This document shows positions 24,187 through 31,490 of a DNA stretch of 64,000 nt, piece after piece. Position 1 is the first letter of the stretch. Each line of letters opens with the position of its first letter. The notes under the pieces were generated by a model. It was not told the origin of the DNA, did not search any database, and was given only the letters and a program-made list of their open reading frames with translations. This DNA comes from Nonomuraea guangzhouensis (GTDB lineage: Bacteria; Actinomycetota; Actinomycetes; Streptosporangiales; Streptosporangiaceae): the NCBI RefSeq assembly GCF_019396345.1, contig NZ_JAHKRM010000001.1:1-64000 (forward strand). The letters run 5' to 3'. Both the position numbers and the translations under genes were made by a program.

Positions 24187-24447
24187 AACCACCTCGACGG
24201 CGACGCGCAAGCACCCTTTGGTTGAGTGACGACTGGCGGCGACGCGCCACCCGCGTCGCAGCTACTCGGACAGGCACAAATCCATGGAACGTGTCAAAAG
24301 AGGCAGTGGCATACCACGCCATCGGGTACGGTAAGCCACCGGCAAGCCTGGAGTAACCAAGTCGTAACCTCGACTGACCCATCCGGAAAGCCTGGTCTCC
24401 CGAACCCCGGGTAGTTCGCTGATCGTCGGCCAATCTGCGGAGCAGTC

Positions 24448-25077
24448 TTGAATCACCCTCCCGTAACCCTGCCGCGTCTGACAGCTCTGCTGCGCCAGGC
24501 GGTTCCCCGGCTGCTCGAAGGTGTGGTCGCACCGCTCGCCGTGTTCTACGCCGCCCTGGCCGTGCTGGGGCTCAACGGGGCGCTGGCCGCAGCCGTGTCC
24601 TGGGTCTACCTCGGGGTCGCCTGGCGGCTGATCAGGGGCATCCGGGTGCCCGCCACGATGATCCTGGCCGCGATCGCGATCACCGCGCGGGCCGCCGTGG
24701 GCTTCTGGACCGGCAGCTGGGTCGTCTACTTCATCCAGCCGGAGCTGGGCACGCTCTGCATCAGCATGGCCTTCCTGGCCTCGGTGCGGCTCAACAAGCC
24801 GCTCGTGCAGAAGCTCACGCTCGACTACATCCACCTGCCGTCGGCGGTGCTCAAGCACGAGCGGGTCCGCAGGTTCTTCGCCAGGATCACCCTGCTGTGG
24901 GCGTTCGTGCTGATGGCCAACTCCACGGTGAGCATCTGGCTCGCGCTGCACGAGTCGCTCAGCGCGTTCATGCTGATCCGCACGTCAACGGTGGCCGTGA
25001 TCAGCGGTCTCGCGATCGTCTTCTCGATCTTCGCCTTCAAGCGGGTGCTGCGCCGCTTGCACGTGGCCCACACCTGA
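24448..25077 (+). CDS. Polytopic membrane protein, VC0807-like
   Basis: A 209-residue protein with five to six hydrophobic segments and basic loops, ending in a basic tail (FKRVLRRLHVAHT). The pattern of paired helices with a conserved central YFIQPELGTLCISMAFLASVRLNKPLVQKL resembles VC0807/DUF3159-type proteins of unknown function. The start is TTG at 24448, supported by GCGGAG eight bases earlier; the next in-frame ATG would remove two helices. Its last 93 bp overlap the convergent gene. Confidence 0.7.
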   Translation: MNHPPVTLPRLTALLRQAVPRLLEGVVAPLAVFYAALAVLGLNGALAAAVSWVYLGVAWRLIRGIRVPATMILAAIAITARAAVGFWTGSWVVYFIQPELGTLCISMAFLASVRLNKPLVQKLTLDYIHLPSAVLKHERVRRFFARITLLWAFVLMANSTVSIWLALHESLSAFMLIRTSTVAVISGLAIVFSIFAFKRVLRRLHVAHT

Positions 25078-25956
25078 CCGTTCGGCCAGCAGGAACGCCC
25101 CGCACATCGCCATCACCAGCCCGGTCAGCGTGCCGAACAGCTCCACCAGCCCCACCACGCCGGTCATCCGCCCGCCGAGCGGCCCGCCGGTGACCGTGAG
25201 GATCATCGCGTAGAGCCCCCAGCCGAACATGACGCCCGTGCCGAGCCAGCCTGCCACCAGCGGCGGCCAGAACGGCCCGGCGCCCCGGCCCCTGACGAGC
25301 AGGACCAGCGCGATCCCCGCCCCGAGCGCGAGCAGGCCCTTGACGCCGTCCTGTAGCGCCTGGACCGGCGAGGGGTCGCCGGCCGCCCAGTACAGGCGGG
25401 TCACGCCGAGCAGCGCCGACACCGGCAGCGCCCCTCGTGCGACGACGGTCTGGAACGGCCCGGTCGGGCCCACCTGGCCGAGCGTGGTGGAGAAGACGTC
25501 CGGCCACCGATCCCTGGCATACAGGACGAACGCCACCATCAACCCCACGCCCTGCCCGACGAACCCGCCGTAGACCGTCATGTAGACCCAGGGCGCGATC
25601 GGTCCGTCCGTCGAGAAGACCGACACGCCCTCCATCAGGACGCCGATCGGCGCCGTGACGACCACCACGGACAGCAGGCCGGTGCCGACCCACAGGGGCG
25701 GCAGCACCAGCCACGCGGGCAGCCGCATGCCCTGCCGCGTGGTGAACGCCAGCGCCAGGAGCAGCGCGACCGCGTCCATGCCGAACGTCATCGCGTTCAG
25801 CCCGACCATCGCCGGGTCGTTCATGAACGCCGGGTCGGAGACGCCCACCGGATGGCCGGTCAGCCAGAAGATCTTCAAGGTGAGGTACGGGAGCATGGCG
25901 GCCATCGCCACGATCGCCGCCGTGATGCGGCCGATTCCGGCCTGCTGCGGAGTCAT
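24985..25956 (-). CDS. Multi-pass membrane protein of unknown function
   Basis: A 323-residue protein with about eight hydrophobic segments and a hydrophilic, acid/His-rich C-terminus (HPLEGEDREDDRETADHGHR). I recognise no family motif. The ATG at 25956 opens MTPQQAGIGR before the first helix; an in-frame extension further upstream is Arg/Pro-rich and unlikely to be coding. The charged tail lies exactly in the 93-bp convergent overlap with the neighbouring gene, so the true protein might have acquired its C-terminus by read-on into that gene. An inverted repeat about 100 nt upstream could be its operator. Confidence 0.65.
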   Translation of the reverse strand: MTPQQAGIGRITAAIVAMAAMLPYLTLKIFWLTGHPVGVSDPAFMNDPAMVGLNAMTFGMDAVALLLALAFTTRQGMRLPAWLVLPPLWVGTGLLSVVVVTAPIGVLMEGVSVFSTDGPIAPWVYMTVYGGFVGQGVGLMVAFVLYARDRWPDVFSTTLGQVGPTGPFQTVVARGALPVSALLGVTRLYWAAGDPSPVQALQDGVKGLLALGAGIALVLLVRGRGAGPFWPPLVAGWLGTGVMFGWGLYAMILTVTGGPLGGRMTGVVGLVELFGTLTGLVMAMCGAFLLAERSGVGHVQAAQHPLEGEDREDDRETADHGHR

Positions 25957-26054
25957 GTGCCAACCGTGCGCCTCCGGGCTCCGCCCGCCCTCCCGCCACG
26001 AGGGGATCCGCCTCACCCGCGCGAGGGAACCGCACCGGCCGGAGGTAAGGGACA

Positions 26055-26076
26055 ACCCTGACAAGGGAGTCAGGGT
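26055..26076. promoter_or_regulatory. Inverted repeat ACCCTGAC-n6-GTCAGGGT, MerR-type operator candidate
   Basis: Two perfect 8-bp arms with a 6-bp centre, in the long intergenic region 25957-26391 between two divergent membrane-protein genes. CCCTGAC/GTCAGGG arms are frequent in MerR-family operators of actinomycetes (general knowledge). No merR-like gene is in the window. Confidence 0.4.
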
Positions 26077-26191
26077 GGTGCCAGGCAAACCCTCCCCGGT
26101 AGTGCTAACCCCACCCCAAAGTCGCCTACACGCACTCCTGCGCTGGCTGGACCAGCCCGCTTTGATCGAAGGGAGTCGTCCGGAGGTCAGC

Positions 26192-26343
26192 TGACCGCCC
26201 CCGACGAAAGTCGGGGGTCATGCGTGCCGATCGACCGATGTGCCGTGACCTGCGGGGTTTCTAGCTTCAAAGGGAGCGGGCCCCGACCCCTATCGGGGTG
26301 GGGCCCGCGTTCGACCGGGGTGATCCCCGATGTCTCACGGCAC
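26192..26343 (+). ncRNA. Structured leader RNA candidate upstream of dedA
   Basis: The 435-bp gap before dedA holds no gene but several perfect stems. CCCCCGAC (26198-26205) and GTCGGGGG (26210-26217) close a GAAA tetraloop. GTGCCGTGA (26240-26248) pairs with TCACGGCAC (26335-26343) and encloses a 14-bp hairpin (26276-26308, one bulged G) and CGGGG-TGAT-CCCCG (26316-26329). That makes a three-way-junction-like domain ending 48 nt before the dedA ATG. I could not match it to a riboswitch class I know. Confidence 0.45.
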
Positions 26344-26391
26344 CTCACACCGACACGCTGTGAAGGCGCCCCAACGATCGGAGTACACGCA

Positions 26392-27009
26392 ATGTCGCAC
26401 GCCATTCTGGACCTGGTCCAGCAGATGATGTCGTCGCCTTGGCTGTACCTGGCGCTGTTCGCGCTGGCGCTGCTCGACGGGTTCTTCCCGGTCGTGCCGG
26501 CGGAGACAGCGGTGATCACCGCCGCGGTGTTCGCCGCGTCCGGCCAGACGAATCTGGCGCTGGTGATCGTGGTGGCCGCGCTGGGCGCCTTCGCGGGCGA
26601 CCACGTCTCCTACCTCATCGGCAAGAAGTCCGGCGGTCGCTTCCGCGACCGCAAGGCGTTCGTGTGGGCCGCGAACGCGCTGGCCGAGCGCGGCGGGATG
26701 GTCCTCGTGGTCGCCCGCTACATCCCCGGCGGGCGCACCGCGACCACGCTGACCATGGGCGCCGTACGCCATCCACTGCGTTCCTTCACCTTCTTCGACG
26801 CGATCGCCGCCTCCTCGTGGGCCGTCTACTCCGGCCTGATCGGCTTCTTCGGCGGGATGGCGTTCGAGAACGACCCGATCAAGGGCCTGCTGCTCGGTCT
26901 GGGCATCGCACTGTCCATCACCGGGGTCGTCGAGGCCGTCAGGTGGTCGCGGAAGCGACGCGCCACCCAGGCTTCCCCGGAGCGCCTTCCGGTGGACACG
27001 TCTGTTTGA
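26392..27009 (+). CDS. DedA/VTT-family membrane protein
   Basis: A 205-residue polytopic protein of the DedA family. The hallmark segments are visible: FPVVPAETAVITAAVFAASG near the N-terminus, GDHVSYLIGKKSGG, and ARYIPGGRTATTLTMGAVRHPLRSF, followed by DAIAASSWAVYSGLIGFFGG. DedA proteins act in lipid-carrier recycling and membrane homeostasis (undecaprenyl-phosphate or phospholipid flipping in recent work). ATG at 26392 is preceded by GGAG at 9 nt. It leads a run of plus-strand genes and follows a strongly structured leader. Confidence 0.9.
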   Translation: MSHAILDLVQQMMSSPWLYLALFALALLDGFFPVVPAETAVITAAVFAASGQTNLALVIVVAALGAFAGDHVSYLIGKKSGGRFRDRKAFVWAANALAERGGMVLVVARYIPGGRTATTLTMGAVRHPLRSFTFFDAIAASSWAVYSGLIGFFGGMAFENDPIKGLLLGLGIALSITGVVEAVRWSRKRRATQASPERLPVDTSV

Positions 27010-27045
27010 CCTCGCCCGGTAACCATCTGTTTGAGAGGAGTGGGC

Positions 27046-27849
27046 ATGACTGTCCTGGCCGCTGTTATCGCCCTGGTCGGTTCCCTGTTCTTCGCGCTCG
27101 GCGCCGCGCTTCAGCAGTTCGAAGCGGCCGGTACGGCCAAGCCCACCCTGCTCACCCTGTTGCGGAGGCCGCGCTGGCTGCTCGGCGGCCTGTCGATCCT
27201 GTCCGGCGGTGGCCTGCACATCGTCGCCCTGGGCCTGGGCCCGCTGACCGTGGTGCAGCCGATGGGGGTGGCGAGCCTGCTGTTCGCGCTGCCGATCGCC
27301 GCCGCGCTGCACGGCCGCAGGCCCACCCGTAAAGAGCTGTCCGCCGCGGGCTTGGTGGCGGCCGGGCTGATCGGCCTGGTCCTGCTGGTGCCCGAGTCGG
27401 AAGGCCCGACGTACCTGAGCCCGAACGGCGTGCTGACGCTGCTGGCCGTCGCCGGCATCGCGTCGGTGCTGCTCTGGGCGGGCTCGAAGATCGCCTCTCC
27501 GGCGGGCCGGGCGGCGCTGCTGGCCACCAGTGCGGGCGTGCTGTACGGCGCCACGGCCACGCTCATGCGGGCGCTGGTCGACGGCTCCTGGAACTGGTGG
27601 TATCTGCTGGCGCTGCCGGTGCCCGCGCTGCTGGCGCTGGTGATGCTCCAGCGGGCCTACGCCGTCGGCCACTTCGGTGTCTCGTTCGCCTCGCTGCAGA
27701 TCACCGACCCGCTCACCGCGGTCGCCTTCGGCGCGCTGCTGCTGGGTGAGCCGCTGCCCAGCGGGCTGGTCCCGATCGCGGCGGCGGCGCTGACCGCGGC
27801 GGGGACCTTCGCACTGGCCCGCACCAGCCCGATGGAGGCGCGCCACTGA
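27046..27849 (+). CDS. DMT-superfamily (EamA/NIPA-like) transporter
   Basis: A 267-residue protein with nine to ten helices and two internally similar halves, as in drug/metabolite transporters. The first half has the LSGGGLHIVALGLGPLTVVQPMGVASLLFALPI region and the second the LQRAYAVGHFGVSFASLQITDPLTAVAFGALLLGEPLP segment. This type is often listed as a NIPA-like or 'DMT family' protein with unknown substrate. ATG at 27046 follows GAGAGGAG closely. It lies 36 bp after dedA in the same direction and is probably co-transcribed. Confidence 0.8.
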   Translation: MTVLAAVIALVGSLFFALGAALQQFEAAGTAKPTLLTLLRRPRWLLGGLSILSGGGLHIVALGLGPLTVVQPMGVASLLFALPIAAALHGRRPTRKELSAAGLVAAGLIGLVLLVPESEGPTYLSPNGVLTLLAVAGIASVLLWAGSKIASPAGRAALLATSAGVLYGATATLMRALVDGSWNWWYLLALPVPALLALVMLQRAYAVGHFGVSFASLQITDPLTAVAFGALLLGEPLPSGLVPIAAAALTAAGTFALARTSPMEARH

Positions 27850-27937
27850 CCCCCCGCCACCGGATCCCCTACTCAACCCCCCGCCCCGGCCTTCCCCAGC
27901 CGGTCAGCGTCCACACTTTCGACTGGAGTCCCCTGTC

Positions 27938-29149
27938 ATGGCCATGCCCCTGCGCACCGCCCCCGACCCCACCGAGCTCGCACCCCTCCCCAGGCGCCCG
28001 CGCCGCATCCTGATCTCCACCGACACCTACCCGCCCGACGTCAACGGCGCCGCCGTCTTCACCTATCGCCTGGCCACCGGCCTGGCCGCGCGCGGCAACG
28101 AGGTCCACGTCGTCTGCCAGTCCGACCAGGGCCCGGCCACGGCCGAGGTGGTCGACGACGTGGTGGTGCACCGGCTGCGCTCCGCGCCGCTCCTGGTCCA
28201 CCCCAGCATGCGGGTCACCGTCCCCACCCGGCTGGACTGGCTGCTGACCGCCATCGAACCCGACGTGCTGCACACCCAGGGCCACTTCGTCGTCGGCCGG
28301 GCCGCCATCGCCGCCGCCCGCCGTCGCCGGGTGCCCATCGTGGCCACCAACCACTTCATGCCCGACAACCTCTTCCAGTTCGGCCACATCCCCGACCGGC
28401 TCAGGCAGAAGGCCGGGCAGCTGGCCTGGCGTGACTTCAGCCGCATCTTCAACCGCGCGGACCACATCACCACGCCCACCCCGCTGGCCGCCAAACTGCT
28501 GGCCGACCAGGGCTTCGCCCGCGAGGTGGAGTCGGTGTCCTGCGGCATCGACCTGACCCGCTTCCACCCGCACGCCGAGCCCAAGGCCTGGGCCCGCAAG
28601 CTGTTCGGCCTGCCCGACCGGCCCACCGCCCTGTTCGTCGGCCGCCTGGACGAGGAGAAGCGCCTGGACGAGCTCGTACGCGCGCTGCCGTTCGTGCTCA
28701 ACGACACCGAGGCGCAGATCGCGCTCGTCGGGCAGGGCAACCAGCGGGCGGAGCTGGAGCGGCTGGCCGCCCGCATCGGGGTCGGCGACCGGGTGTTCTT
28801 CCTCGGCTTCGTGCCCGACGAGAACATGCCGCAGGCCTTCGCCGCGGCCGACCTGTTCGCCATGCCGGGCGTCGCCGAGCTGCAGAGCATCGCGACCCTG
28901 GAGGCCATGGCCAGCGGGCTGCCCGTGGTCGCGGCCAACGCCATGGCGCTGCCGCACCTGGTGGACGGCAACGGCTACCTGTTCGAGCCGGGCGACGTCA
29001 TGTCGCTGGCCCGCCACATGACCTCCATCCTCACCGACGAGGACCTGTGCGCCCGCCTGGGCAAGGCGAGCCGCGACCTGGCCCTCACGCACGACCACCA
29101 GACCTCCCTGGCCCGTTTCGAGAAGATCTATGACGAGGTGACGCGATGA
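27938..29149 (+). CDS. GT4-family glycosyltransferase
   Basis: A 403-residue GT-B fold transferase. The N-terminal domain opens RRILISTDTYPPDVNGAAVFTYRLATGLAARGNEV with a Gly-rich donor/acceptor loop. The C-terminal domain has FVGRLDEEKRLDELVRAL, and the EX7E motif lies in the ELQSIATLEAMASGLPVVA segment. It resembles actinobacterial enzymes that add mannose or glucose to lipids (PimB'/MgtA-like), but the acceptor is not predictable by eye. It overlaps the downstream DUF998 gene by 4 bp, so a membrane partner is likely. It lies 88 bp after the DMT gene. Confidence 0.9.
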   Translation: MAMPLRTAPDPTELAPLPRRPRRILISTDTYPPDVNGAAVFTYRLATGLAARGNEVHVVCQSDQGPATAEVVDDVVVHRLRSAPLLVHPSMRVTVPTRLDWLLTAIEPDVLHTQGHFVVGRAAIAAARRRRVPIVATNHFMPDNLFQFGHIPDRLRQKAGQLAWRDFSRIFNRADHITTPTPLAAKLLADQGFAREVESVSCGIDLTRFHPHAEPKAWARKLFGLPDRPTALFVGRLDEEKRLDELVRALPFVLNDTEAQIALVGQGNQRAELERLAARIGVGDRVFFLGFVPDENMPQAFAAADLFAMPGVAELQSIATLEAMASGLPVVAANAMALPHLVDGNGYLFEPGDVMSLARHMTSILTDEDLCARLGKASRDLALTHDHQTSLARFEKIYDEVTR

Positions 29150-29844
29150 CCCAGACGGCACTCCCCGGTCGCGGCATGGAGCCCGTGCCGGTGACGGTCC
29201 CGGTGGTGAGCGCGGTGACCGGTGCGGTGACCGCCGCCGCCGCGCTCGTTTACGCGCAGGTCGCGCTGCCCGGCCAGCCGCTGCTGAGCGACTACGCGCT
29301 GGTCCCCGGCGGGATGCTGCCCGTGCTGATCGGCATGCTCGCCCTGGCCTGGGGCTGCGTGTCCCTCGCGTACGGGCTGGCGGCCCGCGAGCCCGCCCGC
29401 AGCGCCGCCGCCCGGGTGCTTCTGCTGGCCGCCGCGGCCGGGCTGATGCTGAGCGCGGTCTTCCCCACCGATCCGGGCAACGCGGCGATCGGCACGCTGC
29501 CGGGCGAGATCCACCGCTGGTCCTCGGCCGTCGTCTTCACCACCCTGCCCGTGGCCGGCTGGATCCTGGCCAGGGGCCGCGTGCCCCTGCCGAAGTGGAA
29601 CCGGGTCAAGGCGCTCAGCGTGACCTCGGGCGTGGCGCTGGCCGCCTACCTGGCCGCGCACCCGGCCTCCATCACCTCGCCGCTGATCGGCGGCGCCTCC
29701 TACTACGGGCTGCTGGAGCGCGGCGTGGTGCTGGCCGAGATCGCGCTGGTCGTGTTCATGGCCATGACCGTCGTGGAACGGCGTCCCGCCGTCCGCCCGG
29801 TGGTCCCCGCCCCGGCCGAGAGCTCCGAACGCCTGGCGGCCTGA
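29146..29844 (+). CDS. DUF998-family membrane protein
   Basis: A 232-residue protein with six predicted helices. The conserved DUF998 features are the LLSDYALVPGG region after the first helix, AVFPTDPGN, and GEIHRWSSAVVFTTLPVAGWILARG. Function is unknown. ATG at 29146 overlaps the glycosyltransferase stop (ATGA), pointing to a joint role at the membrane, for instance in glycolipid synthesis or export (inference). Confidence 0.82.
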   Translation: MTQTALPGRGMEPVPVTVPVVSAVTGAVTAAAALVYAQVALPGQPLLSDYALVPGGMLPVLIGMLALAWGCVSLAYGLAAREPARSAAARVLLLAAAAGLMLSAVFPTDPGNAAIGTLPGEIHRWSSAVVFTTLPVAGWILARGRVPLPKWNRVKALSVTSGVALAAYLAAHPASITSPLIGGASYYGLLERGVVLAEIALVVFMAMTVVERRPAVRPVVPAPAESSERLAA

Positions 29845-29895
29845 CGCGCCGACACTTCGCCCGGCGTCGAAGGAATTCGGACATAGCGTGGGTCC

Positions 29896-30681
29896 ATGCT
29901 CATCACACGCCATGCCGAAGCCGTCGCGGTGCTGTCGGACACCAGGTACGTGCCGCCTCCGGTGCGTCAGGACGCGCCGGCCGGGACGCTCTCCTGGCTC
30001 CGCGCCCAGGTGTCCCGGTTCAGCACCGGCGAGGTTCACGCGGAGCGGCGCCGCCTGGTCACCGAACGGCTCGCCACGCTCGACCCGGCCGCGCTGCGAC
30101 AGGCCGCCACGGCGGCGACGCTGGAGCGGGGCGGCGACTGGCCGGACGTCCCGACGGCGGTGCTCGGCGCCGCGCTCGGGATCACCGACGAGAAACGGCT
30201 GGTGGGAGCGGTGGCCGCCGCCGCCGCGGGCTACCTGTCGGGCGAGGCGGGGCCCGAGGCCGACGCCGCGGTGGCCGACCTGGTCGAGCTCCTGTCCGGC
30301 GAGGGCGACCCGATCCCCCGCATCACCATCCTCCTGCAGGCCCACGCGGCCACGGCGGGCCTCATCGCGAACGCGCTCACCCACGCCGAGCCCGGCGATG
30401 ACATCGACGGCCTGCTGCGGGAGACGCTCCGCCACGATCCGCCGCTCAAGGCCAGCCGCAGGCTCGACCGTCAGACGGGCGACGAGGTCACCATCGACCT
30501 GGTGGCCGCCAACCGCGACCCGGCCGTATTCGCCGAGCCCGAGCGGTTCGACCTCACGCGCGGTCCAGCGCCCCACCTGACGTTCGGCTCGGGTGTGCGC
30601 CCCTGCCCCGCCTCCGCCCACGCGCTCGCCCTCGCGGCCGGCGTGCTGGAAGCGGTCCTGCGACCGGAGGATGCCCGATGA
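29896..30681 (+). CDS. Miniature cytochrome P450-like protein
   Basis: A 261-residue protein that keeps the C-terminal P450 landmarks in a protein about 140 residues shorter than normal. ETLR (ExxR of helix K) lies near residue 178, ANRDPAVFAEPERFDLTR is the meander region, and FGSGVRPCP places the heme-ligating Cys at 237. The usual Gly after the Cys is replaced (CPAS), and the I-helix AGxxT motif is reduced to HAATAGLI. The N-terminal sheet and several helices are missing, with no sign of a frameshift upstream. It overlaps the PEP-mutase-like gene by 4 bp. Heme binding is plausible; normal oxygen activation is doubtful. Confidence 0.75.
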   Translation: MLITRHAEAVAVLSDTRYVPPPVRQDAPAGTLSWLRAQVSRFSTGEVHAERRRLVTERLATLDPAALRQAATAATLERGGDWPDVPTAVLGAALGITDEKRLVGAVAAAAAGYLSGEAGPEADAAVADLVELLSGEGDPIPRITILLQAHAATAGLIANALTHAEPGDDIDGLLRETLRHDPPLKASRRLDRQTGDEVTIDLVAANRDPAVFAEPERFDLTRGPAPHLTFGSGVRPCPASAHALALAAGVLEAVLRPEDAR

Positions 30682-31430
30682 GCACCCGATTCCGTGACCT
30701 GCACCGGCCGGGCGACCCGCTGCTGCTGCCCAACGCCTGGGACTACGGGTCGGCCGCCGTGCTGGCCGCGCACGGCTTCCCGGCGATCGGCACCACCAGC
30801 CTCGGCGTGTCCGCCGTACACGGCAAACCGGACGCCGCGGGCGCCACCAAGGCGGAGACGATCGAGCTGGCCGAACTGATCAAGGACCTCGGCGTCCTGG
30901 TCACCGTCGACATCGAGGGCGGCTTCAGCGATGACCCGGCGCAGGTGTCCGACCTGGTCGCGGCGCTGGCGTCGCTGGGCGTCGCGGGCGTCAACCTGGA
31001 GGACGGCCGGCCCGACGGCACGCTGCGGCCGATCGAGCTGCACCAGCGGATCATCGAGGCGGCCAAGGGGCACGGCGTGTTCGTCAACGCCAGGACCGAC
31101 ACACAGTGGCTCAAGACGGGCGACACGCGGGAGCGGGTGAACGCCTACGGGCACGCCGACGGCATCTTCGTGCCCGGCCTCCGCGACCTGGGGGAGATCG
31201 CCGAGGTGGTGGCGAGCACGCCGCTGCCGCTCAACGTGCTGTACCTGCCTGACGGGCCCACACTGGCCCAGCTCGCCGAGGCGGGCGTCGCCAGGGTGAG
31301 CACCGGGTCGCTGCTGTACCGGGCCTCGCTGCACGGGGCGCTGTCGAGTCTCCTGGCCGTACAGGGGAAGGCCGCGCCCCCGGCGCCGACGTACGCGGAG
31401 ATCGCCGCGATGCTGCCGGAGCCGCGATAG
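30678..31430 (+). CDS. Isocitrate lyase/PEP mutase-superfamily enzyme
   Basis: A 250-residue TIM barrel of the PEP mutase/2-methylisocitrate lyase superfamily. The N-terminus LLLPNAWDYGSAAVLAAHGFPAIGTTS, the metal-binding VTVDIEGGF, the VNLEDG segment and the NARTD motif are family hallmarks. The Cys-containing KKCGH loop of isocitrate lyases is absent, so C-C lyase activity on small 2-hydroxy acids or phosphonate chemistry is possible but unassigned. The ATG overlaps the miniature P450 gene (ATGA), so the two are translated together. Confidence 0.87.
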   Translation: MSTRFRDLHRPGDPLLLPNAWDYGSAAVLAAHGFPAIGTTSLGVSAVHGKPDAAGATKAETIELAELIKDLGVLVTVDIEGGFSDDPAQVSDLVAALASLGVAGVNLEDGRPDGTLRPIELHQRIIEAAKGHGVFVNARTDTQWLKTGDTRERVNAYGHADGIFVPGLRDLGEIAEVVASTPLPLNVLYLPDGPTLAQLAEAGVARVSTGSLLYRASLHGALSSLLAVQGKAAPPAPTYAEIAAMLPEPR

Positions 31431-31490
31431 CCGCGCACGCGGCAGCCGTCACGAGGCCGCCGGGGCCGCCGGGACCGCGATAATCGAGGC

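Noticed and set aside
29845-29896. Frameshifted N-terminal half of a normal P450 upstream of the miniature P450
   Set aside because: Only 51 bp separate it from the DUF998 gene, and none of the reading frames there carries P450-like sequence, so a simple frameshift does not explain the short length.
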